DNA of 52,898 nt from Burkholderiales bacterium (GTDB lineage Bacteria > Pseudomonadota > Gammaproteobacteria > Burkholderiales > Burkholderiaceae_F): assembly GCA_020355165.1 (NCBI GenBank), contig CP070661.1, forward strand, positions 1,946,397 through 1,999,294. The letters are read 5' to 3'. Of this stretch, positions 43,101 to 51,618 are shown in pieces (the stretch's first letter is position 1; each line of letters starts with the position of its first letter). The notes under the pieces are model-generated. The model was not told where the DNA came from. It worked only from the letters and a program-made list of their open reading frames with translations, and ran no database searches. The position numbers and the translations under genes were made by a program.

Positions 43101-44780
43101 CTATCTTTTGAGCAGGTCCCTGGCGCCGGTATCGTCCACTCCATGCATGTCAGGCACATTGATGGCGTGTTCGCTGAACCACTTGCTTGCATCCAGCCGC
43201 TCGTAGCGGCCCTTAGGCTCCACAGGGAAGCGTATCGGTTGGCCAGGCTTGACGGGCAGTACTTTTCCTTCATTCACCACGATCGTGCCGTTGACGATCA
43301 CGTAGGGAATGCCCACCGGCGGCAGCCCATTCTCGCCATTCTTGTAGGTTGCGCGCGGAGCCACGGTCTTCGGATCGAACAGGGTCAGGTCGGCGATCTT
43401 GCCGACTTGCACTCGCCCTCGCTGCTTCATCGCTTCGAGGCCGGTATCCCCCAGATGCTTGGCCGTCCAGTAACTCAGCTGCGACAACGTGAACATCAGC
43501 GGCACGCCGTTGTCTCGCGCCAGTTTCAACGTGGTGGAGTAAGACGACGCTGTGCGCGGGTGTCCGGCGTATTTGCGTACATCTGCGTCCCAGGGCAGGA
43601 GATTTCCGTCTTTGTCCACCCCTTGCATCGCATCTGATGCGACCACCATCTCCGGGATGGACAGCCAGTACTTCATCCACTTCTTGCGCGGCGGAAAGTG
43701 CACCACGATGAAGTAGCCCGGTTTCTCCTTCACCATCTTCAGGTACTCGTCCTTCGACAGGAACTTGTCGGCACCCGGGTCATAAATCGTTTCCTCGTAC
43801 TTGTTCCCGAGGGTCTTCTCCCACAAGTCAGGCCGCAGGAAGTCAGCGCTGACAAGGGTGGAACCGGCGGCAAATGGGTAGTACTCGCCCCACACGTTGA
43901 AGCCCTGCTTGCGGGCCATCTGCAGCTTCTCTTCGTTCTCCCACCAGCCGTAGTCATTGTCGTGCGCCAACAGCAGCGGCGCCTTCAGCAGCATTGCATT
44001 GACCAGCACTTCGTCGAGCGCGATCGGGGCTTCGGTGGGTGTCTGCGTATTCAGGTGATAGCGCGTATGCACGGATGCCAGGCGACCGTATCGCGCCGCG
44101 GTGCGCTGCGCTTCGAACTGCTCGTAGCTGGTTATGCCGCGTGCCGCATAGGCAAGCGGGAAACCAATGCCAATGGCCCCTTCACGCAGCCCTTCGTCGA
44201 GCAGCTGCATGATCTGATTCATCTGCGGAAGGGAACTGCGCGTCAATGACCAGCCCTGCACGCCGTCCTTGGCGCTTTCGTTGATGTACCGCCCTCCGTT
44301 CGAAGCGTCGATCGGCTCGTTGATCTTCACTTCCGGATCATGGACCAGCATCCGCACCAGGTTCATTCCCACCGTGGTGCCGTAGTTCACCTGCCAGCCC
44401 GCCTTTTCCTTCCTGGCGTACCACTCGGCTATGCGCGTCGCTCCCGCCTCGAGATCCATGCCGGTCGTCACGCCATCGGCCACCACCAGTTTGGTGGCAA
44501 ACGGATCAACCGAGTGAAAGTGGGTATCGATGAAGCCTGGCGCCACCACCAGACCCTTTGCGTCGATCGTCTGCTTGCCCTTTATCGCGCTCTTGGTAAT
44601 TACAGCGATCTTGCCGTCGCTGATACCGACGTTGGCGACTGCGTCGTACTGGGTTTCCGGATCCATCACCCGCCCGCCGTTGATGACGAGGTCGTAGTCG
44701 GCGCTCATGACCGGCGAGGCCGCTGTGACCAGAGCGGTTGCGAAGGCGAGTCCTTGGATGATCCTCATTGTCGATCGCAT
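43101..44780 (-). CDS. Exported amidohydrolase (D-aminoacylase-like), paralogue 1
   Basis: A 559-residue metal-dependent amidohydrolase with a signal peptide (about 1-26). FIDTHFHS (His87, His89) is the first metal site; SVHTRYH, LLLAHDND and MVVASDAM provide the later His and Asp ligands. The N-acyl-D-amino-acid deacylase family normally has a bridging Cys in the GVTT segment; here it reads GVTTGMDLEAGA, with Glu as the likely bridging ligand. Substrate unknown, probably an N-acyl amino acid or peptide in the periplasm. ATG at 44780 follows GAGGAAA. The paralogue lies 35 bases upstream in the same direction. Confidence 0.85.
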   Translation of the reverse strand: MRSTMRIIQGLAFATALVTAASPVMSADYDLVINGGRVMDPETQYDAVANVGISDGKIAVITKSAIKGKQTIDAKGLVVAPGFIDTHFHSVDPFATKLVVADGVTTGMDLEAGATRIAEWYARKEKAGWQVNYGTTVGMNLVRMLVHDPEVKINEPIDASNGGRYINESAKDGVQGWSLTRSSLPQMNQIMQLLDEGLREGAIGIGFPLAYAARGITSYEQFEAQRTAARYGRLASVHTRYHLNTQTPTEAPIALDEVLVNAMLLKAPLLLAHDNDYGWWENEEKLQMARKQGFNVWGEYYPFAAGSTLVSADFLRPDLWEKTLGNKYEETIYDPGADKFLSKDEYLKMVKEKPGYFIVVHFPPRKKWMKYWLSIPEMVVASDAMQGVDKDGNLLPWDADVRKYAGHPRTASSYSTTLKLARDNGVPLMFTLSQLSYWTAKHLGDTGLEAMKQRGRVQVGKIADLTLFDPKTVAPRATYKNGENGLPPVGIPYVIVNGTIVVNEGKVLPVKPGQPIRFPVEPKGRYERLDASKWFSEHAINVPDMHGVDDTGARDLLKR

Positions 44781-44815
44781 GCAGTTTTCCTCTGTGGCTT
44801 CAGCAGGTCACGGCG

Positions 44816-46471
44816 TCAGTGGATGTGCTCGTCGCGTTCGAGCCCGAAGAACCCTGTCGGCGCAACCAGATTCCTGTTCGCCCAGCCCTCGACCGACAAC
44901 GGCTCGAAACGGGGCTTGGCCTGCACGGGAAACCGGATGGGCTGGCCGGGATGGACGTCCTTCAGCACTTTGGAGTTCTTCACGACGATCGTGCCGTTGA
45001 CGATCACGTAGGGGATGCCCGTCGTCGGCAACGTGCCCTTCGCATAGGTCGCGTTGTCCTTGACGGTCCTCGGATCGATGAGCGTGATGTCGGCGACCAT
45101 GCCTTTCTGTAGACGCCCGCGCTCCTTCATCGCCTGGAGGCCGGTATCACCGAGATACTTCGCCGCGTTGTAGCTGGAAGCCGCCAGGACCTGCATCAGC
45201 GGAATGCCTTTTTCGCGCGCGATTCGCAGGCAGGTGCCATGCGTTCCGGCCAGGCGCGGATGCGTATTGGGGATCTTCTCGTAGGGCGTGTCCCAGTGCG
45301 GCGGATCGTCCCAGCCGCCCGGCACCATCATGGCGTCGCTCGCATAGACGATGCCCGGCAAGCGGCACCAGTCTGGAATCGCATCGGGCGGCATCTTGTA
45401 GAGCACGATCTGCGTCGCCGGCGCCTCGGCCAGCACCTTCTTGTACTTCTCCAGCGTGTAGAACTCCTGGGTCAGAGGATCCTGCATCGTTTCCTCGTAC
45501 TTGTTGCCGAGCTTCTCGACCCAGTTCTCCGGTCTGGCAAAGGACGCGTTGATCGTCGTCTGCCCCGCCGCGTAGGGATAGATTTCGCCCCAGACGTTGT
45601 GGCCCCGCTTGCGCAGGCGCTCGAGCAGCTCCTGGACGAGCTGCCAGCCCGGGTTGTTGAAGTGATTGATGATGGCGGGCGCGCCGAGGGCAACGGCGTT
45701 GGCGAGGATTTCCTGCGCGCCGTTCGCCTCCGTCGTGACGGTTCCCGGCGTGTAGCGCAGGTGAACCGAGGTCGGCCGCCCGTAATCGGCCCCGACCCGC
45801 TGGACTTCGAACATTTCGCGCGCGGTGGCGCCGGGCATGTAGCCGACGGTGGACGCGACGGCGATCGCGCCCTGGCGCAGACCCTCGTCGATGAGCGCCA
45901 GCATTCGGTTGCCCTTGTCGAGGTCCAGCACTTCGTCGGACCAGGCCTTTCCCGACCCCCGGCCTTTCACCACCGACCACGGGGCATCGAGTAGGTCTGC
46001 ATCCGAAAGGTTCTGCGTGACCTTGGTGCGCGCGAACTCGTGGCCCGATGCCGTGCCGTAGTTCACCTGGCTCCTGCCGGCATGCATCCTGTACCACTCG
46101 TCCACGCGCGGGCCGTACGCCCCCGCCTCCAGATCCATCGCCGTGGTGACACCGTCGCGCAACGCCATCTTGTAGCCGATCGGGCGAGTCCAGTGGAAAT
46201 GGGTATCGATGAATCCCGGGGCTACGACCAATCCCTGGGCGTCGATGGTTTCCTTGCCGGCGATCTTGTCCTTCGTGATGACGGCGATCCTGCCGCCCTT
46301 GATGCCGACGTTTGCGACCGCGTCGAACATCGTCTCCGGATCCATCACCCGGCCGCCGTTGATGACGAGGTCGTAGTCGGCAGCCTGGACCGGTGTGGCG
46401 ATGCCGATGGCCAGAGCGGCGATCGCCGCGGCAGCGAGCTGCCTGCCGCACGATCCTGTCTCTCGTTTCAC
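44816..46471 (-). CDS. Exported amidohydrolase (D-aminoacylase-like), paralogue 2
   Basis: A 551-residue paralogue of the next gene, aligning throughout (ADYDLVINGGRVMDPET near the N-terminus, GIPYVIVNGTIVV and PGQPIRFPV near the end are shared). Metal ligands: FIDTHFHW (His91, His93), GVTTAMDLEAGA (Glu), SVHLRYT, AIINHFNN and IVYASDAM. A signal peptide ends near VQAA (residue 31). The start is GTG at 46471 with GAGGAG seven bases upstream. The two differ in substrate-loop segments, so they may act on related but different N-acyl substrates. The receiver gene ends 24 bases upstream, close enough for cotranscription. Confidence 0.85.
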   Translation of the reverse strand: MKRETGSCGRQLAAAAIAALAIGIATPVQAADYDLVINGGRVMDPETMFDAVANVGIKGGRIAVITKDKIAGKETIDAQGLVVAPGFIDTHFHWTRPIGYKMALRDGVTTAMDLEAGAYGPRVDEWYRMHAGRSQVNYGTASGHEFARTKVTQNLSDADLLDAPWSVVKGRGSGKAWSDEVLDLDKGNRMLALIDEGLRQGAIAVASTVGYMPGATAREMFEVQRVGADYGRPTSVHLRYTPGTVTTEANGAQEILANAVALGAPAIINHFNNPGWQLVQELLERLRKRGHNVWGEIYPYAAGQTTINASFARPENWVEKLGNKYEETMQDPLTQEFYTLEKYKKVLAEAPATQIVLYKMPPDAIPDWCRLPGIVYASDAMMVPGGWDDPPHWDTPYEKIPNTHPRLAGTHGTCLRIAREKGIPLMQVLAASSYNAAKYLGDTGLQAMKERGRLQKGMVADITLIDPRTVKDNATYAKGTLPTTGIPYVIVNGTIVVKNSKVLKDVHPGQPIRFPVQAKPRFEPLSVEGWANRNLVAPTGFFGLERDEHIH

Positions 46472-46495
46472 GCGTCTTCTCCTCGTACCTCGTGA

Positions 46496-46882
46496 TCAGG
46501 GTTGACGAATCGCGCGGTGCAGCGCCTCGAGAACCGCCTCTCGCGGGTCGCTCTTGCGCAGGTAGGCCGCGCAGCCGGCGCGAAGCGCCTGTCCGCGTAG
46601 CTCCGCTTCATCGTGCGCCGTGATGAAGATCACCGGCGTGGTCGAGCCGGCGTCCGCGAGCTGTCGTGCAAGTTCGACGCCGGACATGCCGCCGAGCTGG
46701 ATGTCGAGAACCAGACAGTCGAACTCCGGCCTCAGCCGATCGGCGAGGAAGCCTTCGGCCGACGGGTAGGAGACCGACCGGACGCCGGCCGCGCGAAGCA
46801 TCCTGGCCATCGCTCGGCACAGGCTCTCGTCGTCGTCCACCAGGGCGACACAGGCTTCGGTCGTCACTGCGCTCATCGCCAT
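46496..46882 (-). CDS. Single-domain response regulator receiver
   Basis: A 128-residue CheY-like protein consisting of a receiver domain only: acidic pocket VDDDES (16-20), phosphoacceptor Asp60 in LVLDIQLGG, Thr88 in ITAHD and Lys110 in YLRKSDP. With no output domain it should act by protein contacts or as a phosphate relay. ATG at 46882 or, two codons later, 46876. It lies between the FixJ-like regulator and the amidohydrolases, all on the minus strand; the kinase upstream is the obvious phosphodonor. Confidence 0.9.
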   Translation of the reverse strand: MAMSAVTTEACVALVDDDESLCRAMARMLRAAGVRSVSYPSAEGFLADRLRPEFDCLVLDIQLGGMSGVELARQLADAGSTTPVIFITAHDEAELRGQALRAGCAAYLRKSDPREAVLEALHRAIRQP

Positions 46883-46980
46883 CGAGCGAAGAAGCTACAG
46901 CAGACGAAGCAGCGGAACCACGTCCCTTTGGGGACGGGCCGCGTCAGGCCGAAGGCGGTCGCTCGGCGCAGGCCCGGAGG

Positions 46981-47682
46981 TCAGCCTTGGCCGGCCGGAG
47001 GGTCCCGAGCGACGATTCCGGCCTCGACCGCGAGCTGCACGAGCGCAGCGACCGACCCCACGCCGAGCTTGGCCATCAGGCTCGTGCGGTGGCGCTTCAC
47101 AGAGCGCTCATCCACACCGAGGTCTGCGGCGATCTGCTTGTTCAGTCGACCCGTCAGCACGTGCGCCAGCACCTCTCGCTCGCGCGCGGTCAGGCGCGAG
47201 AACCTCGCCTGCCGTTCGCGCTGGCGGGAACGCTCGAGGCGCTCGCGAGCATCGCGCGCCAGCGCGTTTGCGATGGCGGCGAGCAGCTGATCGCTCGGCG
47301 CCGTCTTCGTCAGGAAATCCTCGGCGCCGTGCCGCATCGCCGTGACGCTTGTCGGTATGTCGCCGTGGCCGGTCAGGAACACGATGGGCAGAGGATCGGC
47401 CGACTGCGCCAGCGCCTGCTGCAGCGACAGGCCGTCCATGCCGGGCATGTGCAGGTCCACGACAACGCATCCCGGCGCCCCGGGCGGGCGACGGGCCAGG
47501 AAATCCGCGGCAGACTGGAAACATGCCACCGGATAGCCCGAGGCGCGCAGCAGTCGCTCGAGGCTCGTGTTGAACGACGCGTCGTCGTCGACGACGAACA
47601 CCGTGGGAAGTGCACCTTCGCGCGGACCGGCTTCGTCCTCCGTGCCCGGCCCTTTCGTCCGATCACGATCTCGCTGGCTCAA
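46981..47682 (-). CDS. FixJ-family response regulator (receiver plus LuxR-type HTH)
   Basis: A 233-residue transcription regulator. Receiver: VVDDDAS (31-37), Asp76 in VVVDLHMPG, Thr in FLTGHGD and Lys in DFLTKTAP. C-terminal HTH (about 165-225): LTAREREVLAHVLTGRLNKQIA and RSVKRHRTSLMAKL are the FixJ/NarL DNA-binding helices. I chose TTG at 47682, which overlaps the kinase stop as TTGA (47679-47682) with a GGAGA ribosome site; the longer open frame overlaps the kinase gene. The coupling indicates one kinase-regulator unit. A 98-base gap separates it from the receiver gene. Confidence 0.9.
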   Translation of the reverse strand: MSQRDRDRTKGPGTEDEAGPREGALPTVFVVDDDASFNTSLERLLRASGYPVACFQSAADFLARRPPGAPGCVVVDLHMPGMDGLSLQQALAQSADPLPIVFLTGHGDIPTSVTAMRHGAEDFLTKTAPSDQLLAAIANALARDARERLERSRQRERQARFSRLTAREREVLAHVLTGRLNKQIAADLGVDERSVKRHRTSLMAKLGVGSVAALVQLAVEAGIVARDPPAGQG

Positions 47683-49505
47683 GCCGGGTCTCCGTCGCGC
47701 GCCGCCTGCAGCGTGAAGCGGACAATCGCGCCGCCCCGCGGATCGTTCTCCGCCCAGACGCGACCGCCGTGCGCCTCGACAATGGTCTTCGAGATGGCGA
47801 GGCCGAGGCCGGTACCGTCGCTCTTCGTCGTCACGAACGTATTGAACACGCTGGTCATCTGCTCCGCCGGGAAGCCAGGGCCCAGGTCGCGCACCGCCAC
47901 TTCGACCAGGCCATCGCCGCACCCGGACGCCTCGACGACAAGTTGTCGCCTTTCGGCCGGAAGATCGCGGACCGCTTCGAGGCTGTTGAGCAGCAGATTC
48001 AGGAACACCTGCTCCAGATGGATGCGGTCGCCGCGAACGTCCGGCAACCCGTCTGGGATTTCGATGCTCAGGATCGCCTGGCGTGCCTGGAACTCGCCCT
48101 GCATCAGCACACCCACGCGCGCAACGAGCTCCCGCAGGCTGACCGTCTCGAATTGCAGAGTGCGGCGATGGAGCAGCGACCGCATGCGGTCGATCACCGC
48201 CGCAGCGCGCTGGTCGTCGCGACGGATGTCGGCGACGATTGCACGAAGTTCCGCGAGATCCGGCCGGTCGCTCTGCAGGAAGAGCTCGGCGGCCTCCGCA
48301 TTGCGCAGGATCGCCCCGAGCGGCTGGCTGAGCTCGTGTGCGAGGGCACTCGAAAGCTGCCCCATCGCGGACGCACGCTGCAGTTGCGCCAGGCTCGCGC
48401 GTTGCTTGTTCAGCTCCGCCTCGTCGCGCCTGCGCGCAGTGACATCCATCGACACGCCACGCAGCTGCACGGGTTCGCCGCTGGCGTTGCGCTCGACCCT
48501 GCCGTACGCGTCAATCCAGCGCGTTGCGCCATCCAACCCGGCGATCCGGTACTCCGCCCGCAGCTCGTCACCGCCCGCGAGCGCCTGCAGCACCGCCTCG
48601 CGTGTCGCTTCCCGGTCCTCGGGGTGGACCTGCCGGAGGTAGCGCTCGAAGGTCACGCTCTCGGCCGCGTCGATGCCGCCCTGCGCCCGCGCGCCGTCGT
48701 TCATCCATACCTTGTCGCGGACCACATCCCAATCCCACAGCCCCAGATCGGCGGCCCGAGCAGCCATATCCATCCGCTGCTGAGTTTCGCGGAGGCGGTA
48801 CGAGAGCGTACCGGCCCGGATCAACTCAAGGCTCAGTTCCCATCCCATCGCGCTAACGATCAACAGAAAGACGAGGCCGACGAGTGGCCCAGGGATCTGG
48901 CCGCGAACCATCAGCTGGGAGAACACCGCGGCTAGGACCGTCACGGCGACGATCGTGCCGCCAATGGTCAGGCCATGGCGTCGATCGCCTTGCCTCCATG
49001 CCTGCGCCGCGGCGTCCACCACAAAGATAATCAGCAGCAGACTGCTGGCATGGATGAGGGACCGCCAAGGGTTCGGCTCGCCCACGGGAATCGACACCGT
49101 GTCGCCCAGGAACTCGAAAGACGCGATTGCCGTGATGTCGCTGAACGTGGCATTGGAGTACCCGAAGAAGTTCGGAACCAGCACCAGCACGCGCAGCCCG
49201 GCGATCGTCCACGCCAGCCACGCGCGACCGGCCTGCAGGTAGGAGCGCACGAACCAGACGACGCCGATCACGATCACCGCTGCCGCCACGTGCATCCAGC
49301 GCAGCATTTCCGCGTATTCGACGGGACTCGACGCGCGCATTGCAGCCAGTTCCAGCAGGGTCAGCACGCCCGCGGCGCCTGCGCTGATGGCGAAGTACAG
49401 GCTTGCCGGCGCGGCGCGCGCGCGCAGCCAGACGAGCAGGTGCACCGCCGCAAAAGACAGGCATACGGCGGCGATCATCGACCAGGTAACGGTGATCCAA
49501 CTCAT
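47679..49505 (-). CDS. Membrane PAS-domain sensor histidine kinase (FixL-like)
   Basis: A 608-residue sensor kinase. Six to seven membrane helices fill residues 5-220, then a PAS domain (about 240-360: MAARAADLGLWDWD, VHPEDREATREAVL, QLRGVSMDVTARR), then HisKA with phospho-His390 in ALAHELSQPLGA and HATPase with N (FLNLLLNSLEAV), G1 (DLGPGFP) and G2 (GTGLGLAI) boxes. The HELSQPLG context is typical of FixL-type hybrid partners. ATG at 49505; the open frame to 49592 adds nothing family-like. The signal is unknown. Its stop overlaps the regulator start. Confidence 0.9.
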   Translation of the reverse strand: MSWITVTWSMIAAVCLSFAAVHLLVWLRARAAPASLYFAISAGAAGVLTLLELAAMRASSPVEYAEMLRWMHVAAAVIVIGVVWFVRSYLQAGRAWLAWTIAGLRVLVLVPNFFGYSNATFSDITAIASFEFLGDTVSIPVGEPNPWRSLIHASSLLLIIFVVDAAAQAWRQGDRRHGLTIGGTIVAVTVLAAVFSQLMVRGQIPGPLVGLVFLLIVSAMGWELSLELIRAGTLSYRLRETQQRMDMAARAADLGLWDWDVVRDKVWMNDGARAQGGIDAAESVTFERYLRQVHPEDREATREAVLQALAGGDELRAEYRIAGLDGATRWIDAYGRVERNASGEPVQLRGVSMDVTARRRDEAELNKQRASLAQLQRASAMGQLSSALAHELSQPLGAILRNAEAAELFLQSDRPDLAELRAIVADIRRDDQRAAAVIDRMRSLLHRRTLQFETVSLRELVARVGVLMQGEFQARQAILSIEIPDGLPDVRGDRIHLEQVFLNLLLNSLEAVRDLPAERRQLVVEASGCGDGLVEVAVRDLGPGFPAEQMTSVFNTFVTTKSDGTGLGLAISKTIVEAHGGRVWAENDPRGGAIVRFTLQAARDGDPA

Positions 49506-49850
49506 CGGATCCCTTGCACCGACCCCATGTTCGCGACCCAGGCCCGCATGCTCAGAGATCGCGGCGCCGGCAGCGACTCCGAGGCACTGCATTCACTGCG
49601 GGGTGACGCACCGCAAGCGTACCAATCGTCGACAACGGCCACGCCGGCGATGTTCCGAAAGCGCAATACCGCACTGATCGTCAGCGGTTCCCGCGAGCTG
49701 CCGTCTTGTCCGGCTGACTTTTTCCCGCTCGTTCGACAGTGCGTGCAGACCCTGTCCCGAGCGATGCCCTCCGCGCCCGACATCGCTAGAAACGTCTTGC
49801 GCAGCCTGACTATCGCCGCCCGCGGACCGTCCCGCCCGGCGTCGCCCGCC
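49506..49850. other. Spacer between kinase and lpdA
   Basis: 345 bases with no gene I can support. Open frames here are Arg/Ser-rich and end in no family-like sequence. It should contain the kinase promoter (minus strand) and the lpdA 3' end signal; no T-tract terminator is visible. Confidence 0.5.
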
Positions 49851-51608
49851 CTACTTCCTTGGCGGCGGCAGGTCGGTGCAGTGGCCCTCGGCCGCTTCGG
49901 CGGCCATGCCGATGCTCTCGCCGAGCGTCGGATGCGGGTGGATCGTCTTGCCGATGTCGACCGCATCGGCGCCCATCTCGATCGCCAGCGCGATCTCGCC
50001 GATCAGGTCGCCGGCGTGCGTGCCGACGATGCCGCCGCCGACGATGCGGTGCGTCTGCTCGTCGAACAGCAGCTTGGTGAAACCCTCGTCGCGGCCGTTG
50101 GCGATCGCCCGACCCGAGGCGCTCCACGGAAACAACCCCTTCTTCACCTTGCGGCCGGAGGTCTTCGCCTCGTCCTCGGTCAGTCCCACCCAGGCGATCT
50201 CCGGATCGGTGTACGCAACCGACGGGATCACCTGCGCGTCGAAGAAGCTCTTCTGGCCGGCGATCGCCTCGGCCGCCACATGTCCCTCGTGCACCGCCTT
50301 GTGCGCCAGCATCGGCTGGCCGACGATGTCGCCGATGGCGAAGATGTGCGGCACGCCGGTGCGCATCTGCCGGTCGACCGCGATGTAGCCGCGCGCATCG
50401 GCCGCGACCCCGGCGCGCTCGGCGCCGATCTTGTTGCCGTTCGGGCTGCGGCCCACCGACACCAGCACCAGGTCGTAGGACTGCGGCCCGGCCGGCGCCT
50501 GCTCGCCTTCGAAGCCGACCAGCACGCCGTCGGCACGCGCCTCGGCGCTGACGGTCTTGGTCTTCAGCATGATGCGGTCGAACCGGCGCGCGTTCGTCTT
50601 CTGCCAGACCTTGACCAGGTCGCGGTCGGCGCCCGGCATCAGCCCGTCGAGCATCTCGACGACGTCGACCCGCGCGCCCAGCGTCGAATAGACGGTGGCC
50701 ATCTCCAGGCCGATGATGCCGCCGCCGATGACCAGCATCCTCTTCGGTACCTGGCGCAGTTCGAGCGCACCGGTCGAATCGACGATGCGCGGATCGTCGG
50801 GCAGGAACGGCAGCTTCACCGCCTGGCTGCCGGCGGCGATGATGGCGTGGGCGAAACGGATGTTCTTCGTGCCCTCGCGGGTGGCCACCGCGAGATGGTT
50901 CGGATCGGCGAAGGTTCCCACCCCCTGCACCACGGTGACCTTGCGCATCTTGGCCATCGACGACAGGCCGCCGGTGAGCTTGCCGACCACCTTGGCCTTG
51001 TGCGCGCGCAGCTTGTACAGGTCGATCTGCGGCTGCCCGAAGGTGACGCCGAGGCCGGCGAAGTGGGCCGCCTCGTCGATCACCGCCGCCACGTGCAGCA
51101 GCGCCTTCGACGGAATGCAGCCGACGTTCAGGCACACGCCGCCCAGCGACGGGTAGCGCTCGACCAGCACCACCTTCAGGCCGAGGTCGGCAGCGCGGAA
51201 GGCGGCCGAGTAGCCGCCCGGGCCCGCGCCGAGGACCAGCACGTCGCACTCGACGTCGGCAGTGCCGGCGAAGCTCGATGCCTCGGCTGTCGCAGCCTTG
51301 ACGGGAACGGCAGCCGGTGCGGCAGCCGGCGCCGCGGACGGCGCCGGCGCAGGTGCTGCAGCAGCCGCGGCCGCCTCCAGCGTCAGGATCGGCGAGCCCT
51401 GCGACACCTTGTCGCCGAGCTTGACCCGCATCTGCTTCACCGTGCCGGCGTGCGACGACGGGATCTCCATCGACGCCTTGTCCGACTCCACCGTGATCAG
51501 CGACTGCTCCTTGGCCACCGCGTCGCCGGCCTTGACCAGCACCTCGATCACCTCGACGTCCTTGAAGTCGCCGATGTCGGGCACCACCACTTCGACAATG
51601 TCGCTCAT
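49851..51608 (-). CDS. lpdA: Dihydrolipoyl dehydrogenase (E3) with N-terminal lipoyl domain
   Basis: A 585-residue E3 that reoxidises dihydrolipoamide in the pyruvate dehydrogenase complex, using FAD and NAD. An N-terminal lipoyl domain (1-78) has the lipoyl-lysine in ESDKASME (Lys44), followed by an Ala/Pro linker (about 80-118). The flavoprotein part shows GAGPGGYSAAFRAADLG, the redox disulfide GGVCLNVGCIPSK (Cys159/Cys164), NAD motif GGGIIGLEMA and the C-terminal HPHPTLGE active-site His. This lipoylated E3 is typical of betaproteobacterial and Neisseria complexes. ATG at 51608 has a GAGGGGG site. It is 10 bases downstream of aceF. Confidence 0.95.
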   Translation of the reverse strand: MSDIVEVVVPDIGDFKDVEVIEVLVKAGDAVAKEQSLITVESDKASMEIPSSHAGTVKQMRVKLGDKVSQGSPILTLEAAAAAAAPAPAPSAAPAAAPAAVPVKAATAEASSFAGTADVECDVLVLGAGPGGYSAAFRAADLGLKVVLVERYPSLGGVCLNVGCIPSKALLHVAAVIDEAAHFAGLGVTFGQPQIDLYKLRAHKAKVVGKLTGGLSSMAKMRKVTVVQGVGTFADPNHLAVATREGTKNIRFAHAIIAAGSQAVKLPFLPDDPRIVDSTGALELRQVPKRMLVIGGGIIGLEMATVYSTLGARVDVVEMLDGLMPGADRDLVKVWQKTNARRFDRIMLKTKTVSAEARADGVLVGFEGEQAPAGPQSYDLVLVSVGRSPNGNKIGAERAGVAADARGYIAVDRQMRTGVPHIFAIGDIVGQPMLAHKAVHEGHVAAEAIAGQKSFFDAQVIPSVAYTDPEIAWVGLTEDEAKTSGRKVKKGLFPWSASGRAIANGRDEGFTKLLFDEQTHRIVGGGIVGTHAGDLIGEIALAIEMGADAVDIGKTIHPHPTLGESIGMAAEAAEGHCTDLPPPRK

Positions 51609-51618
51609 CGCCGCCCCC

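Noticed and set aside
49502-49966. Minus-strand open frame between the kinase and lpdA
   Set aside because: It overlaps the end of lpdA in another frame, is Arg/Ser-rich and has no family-like sequence.
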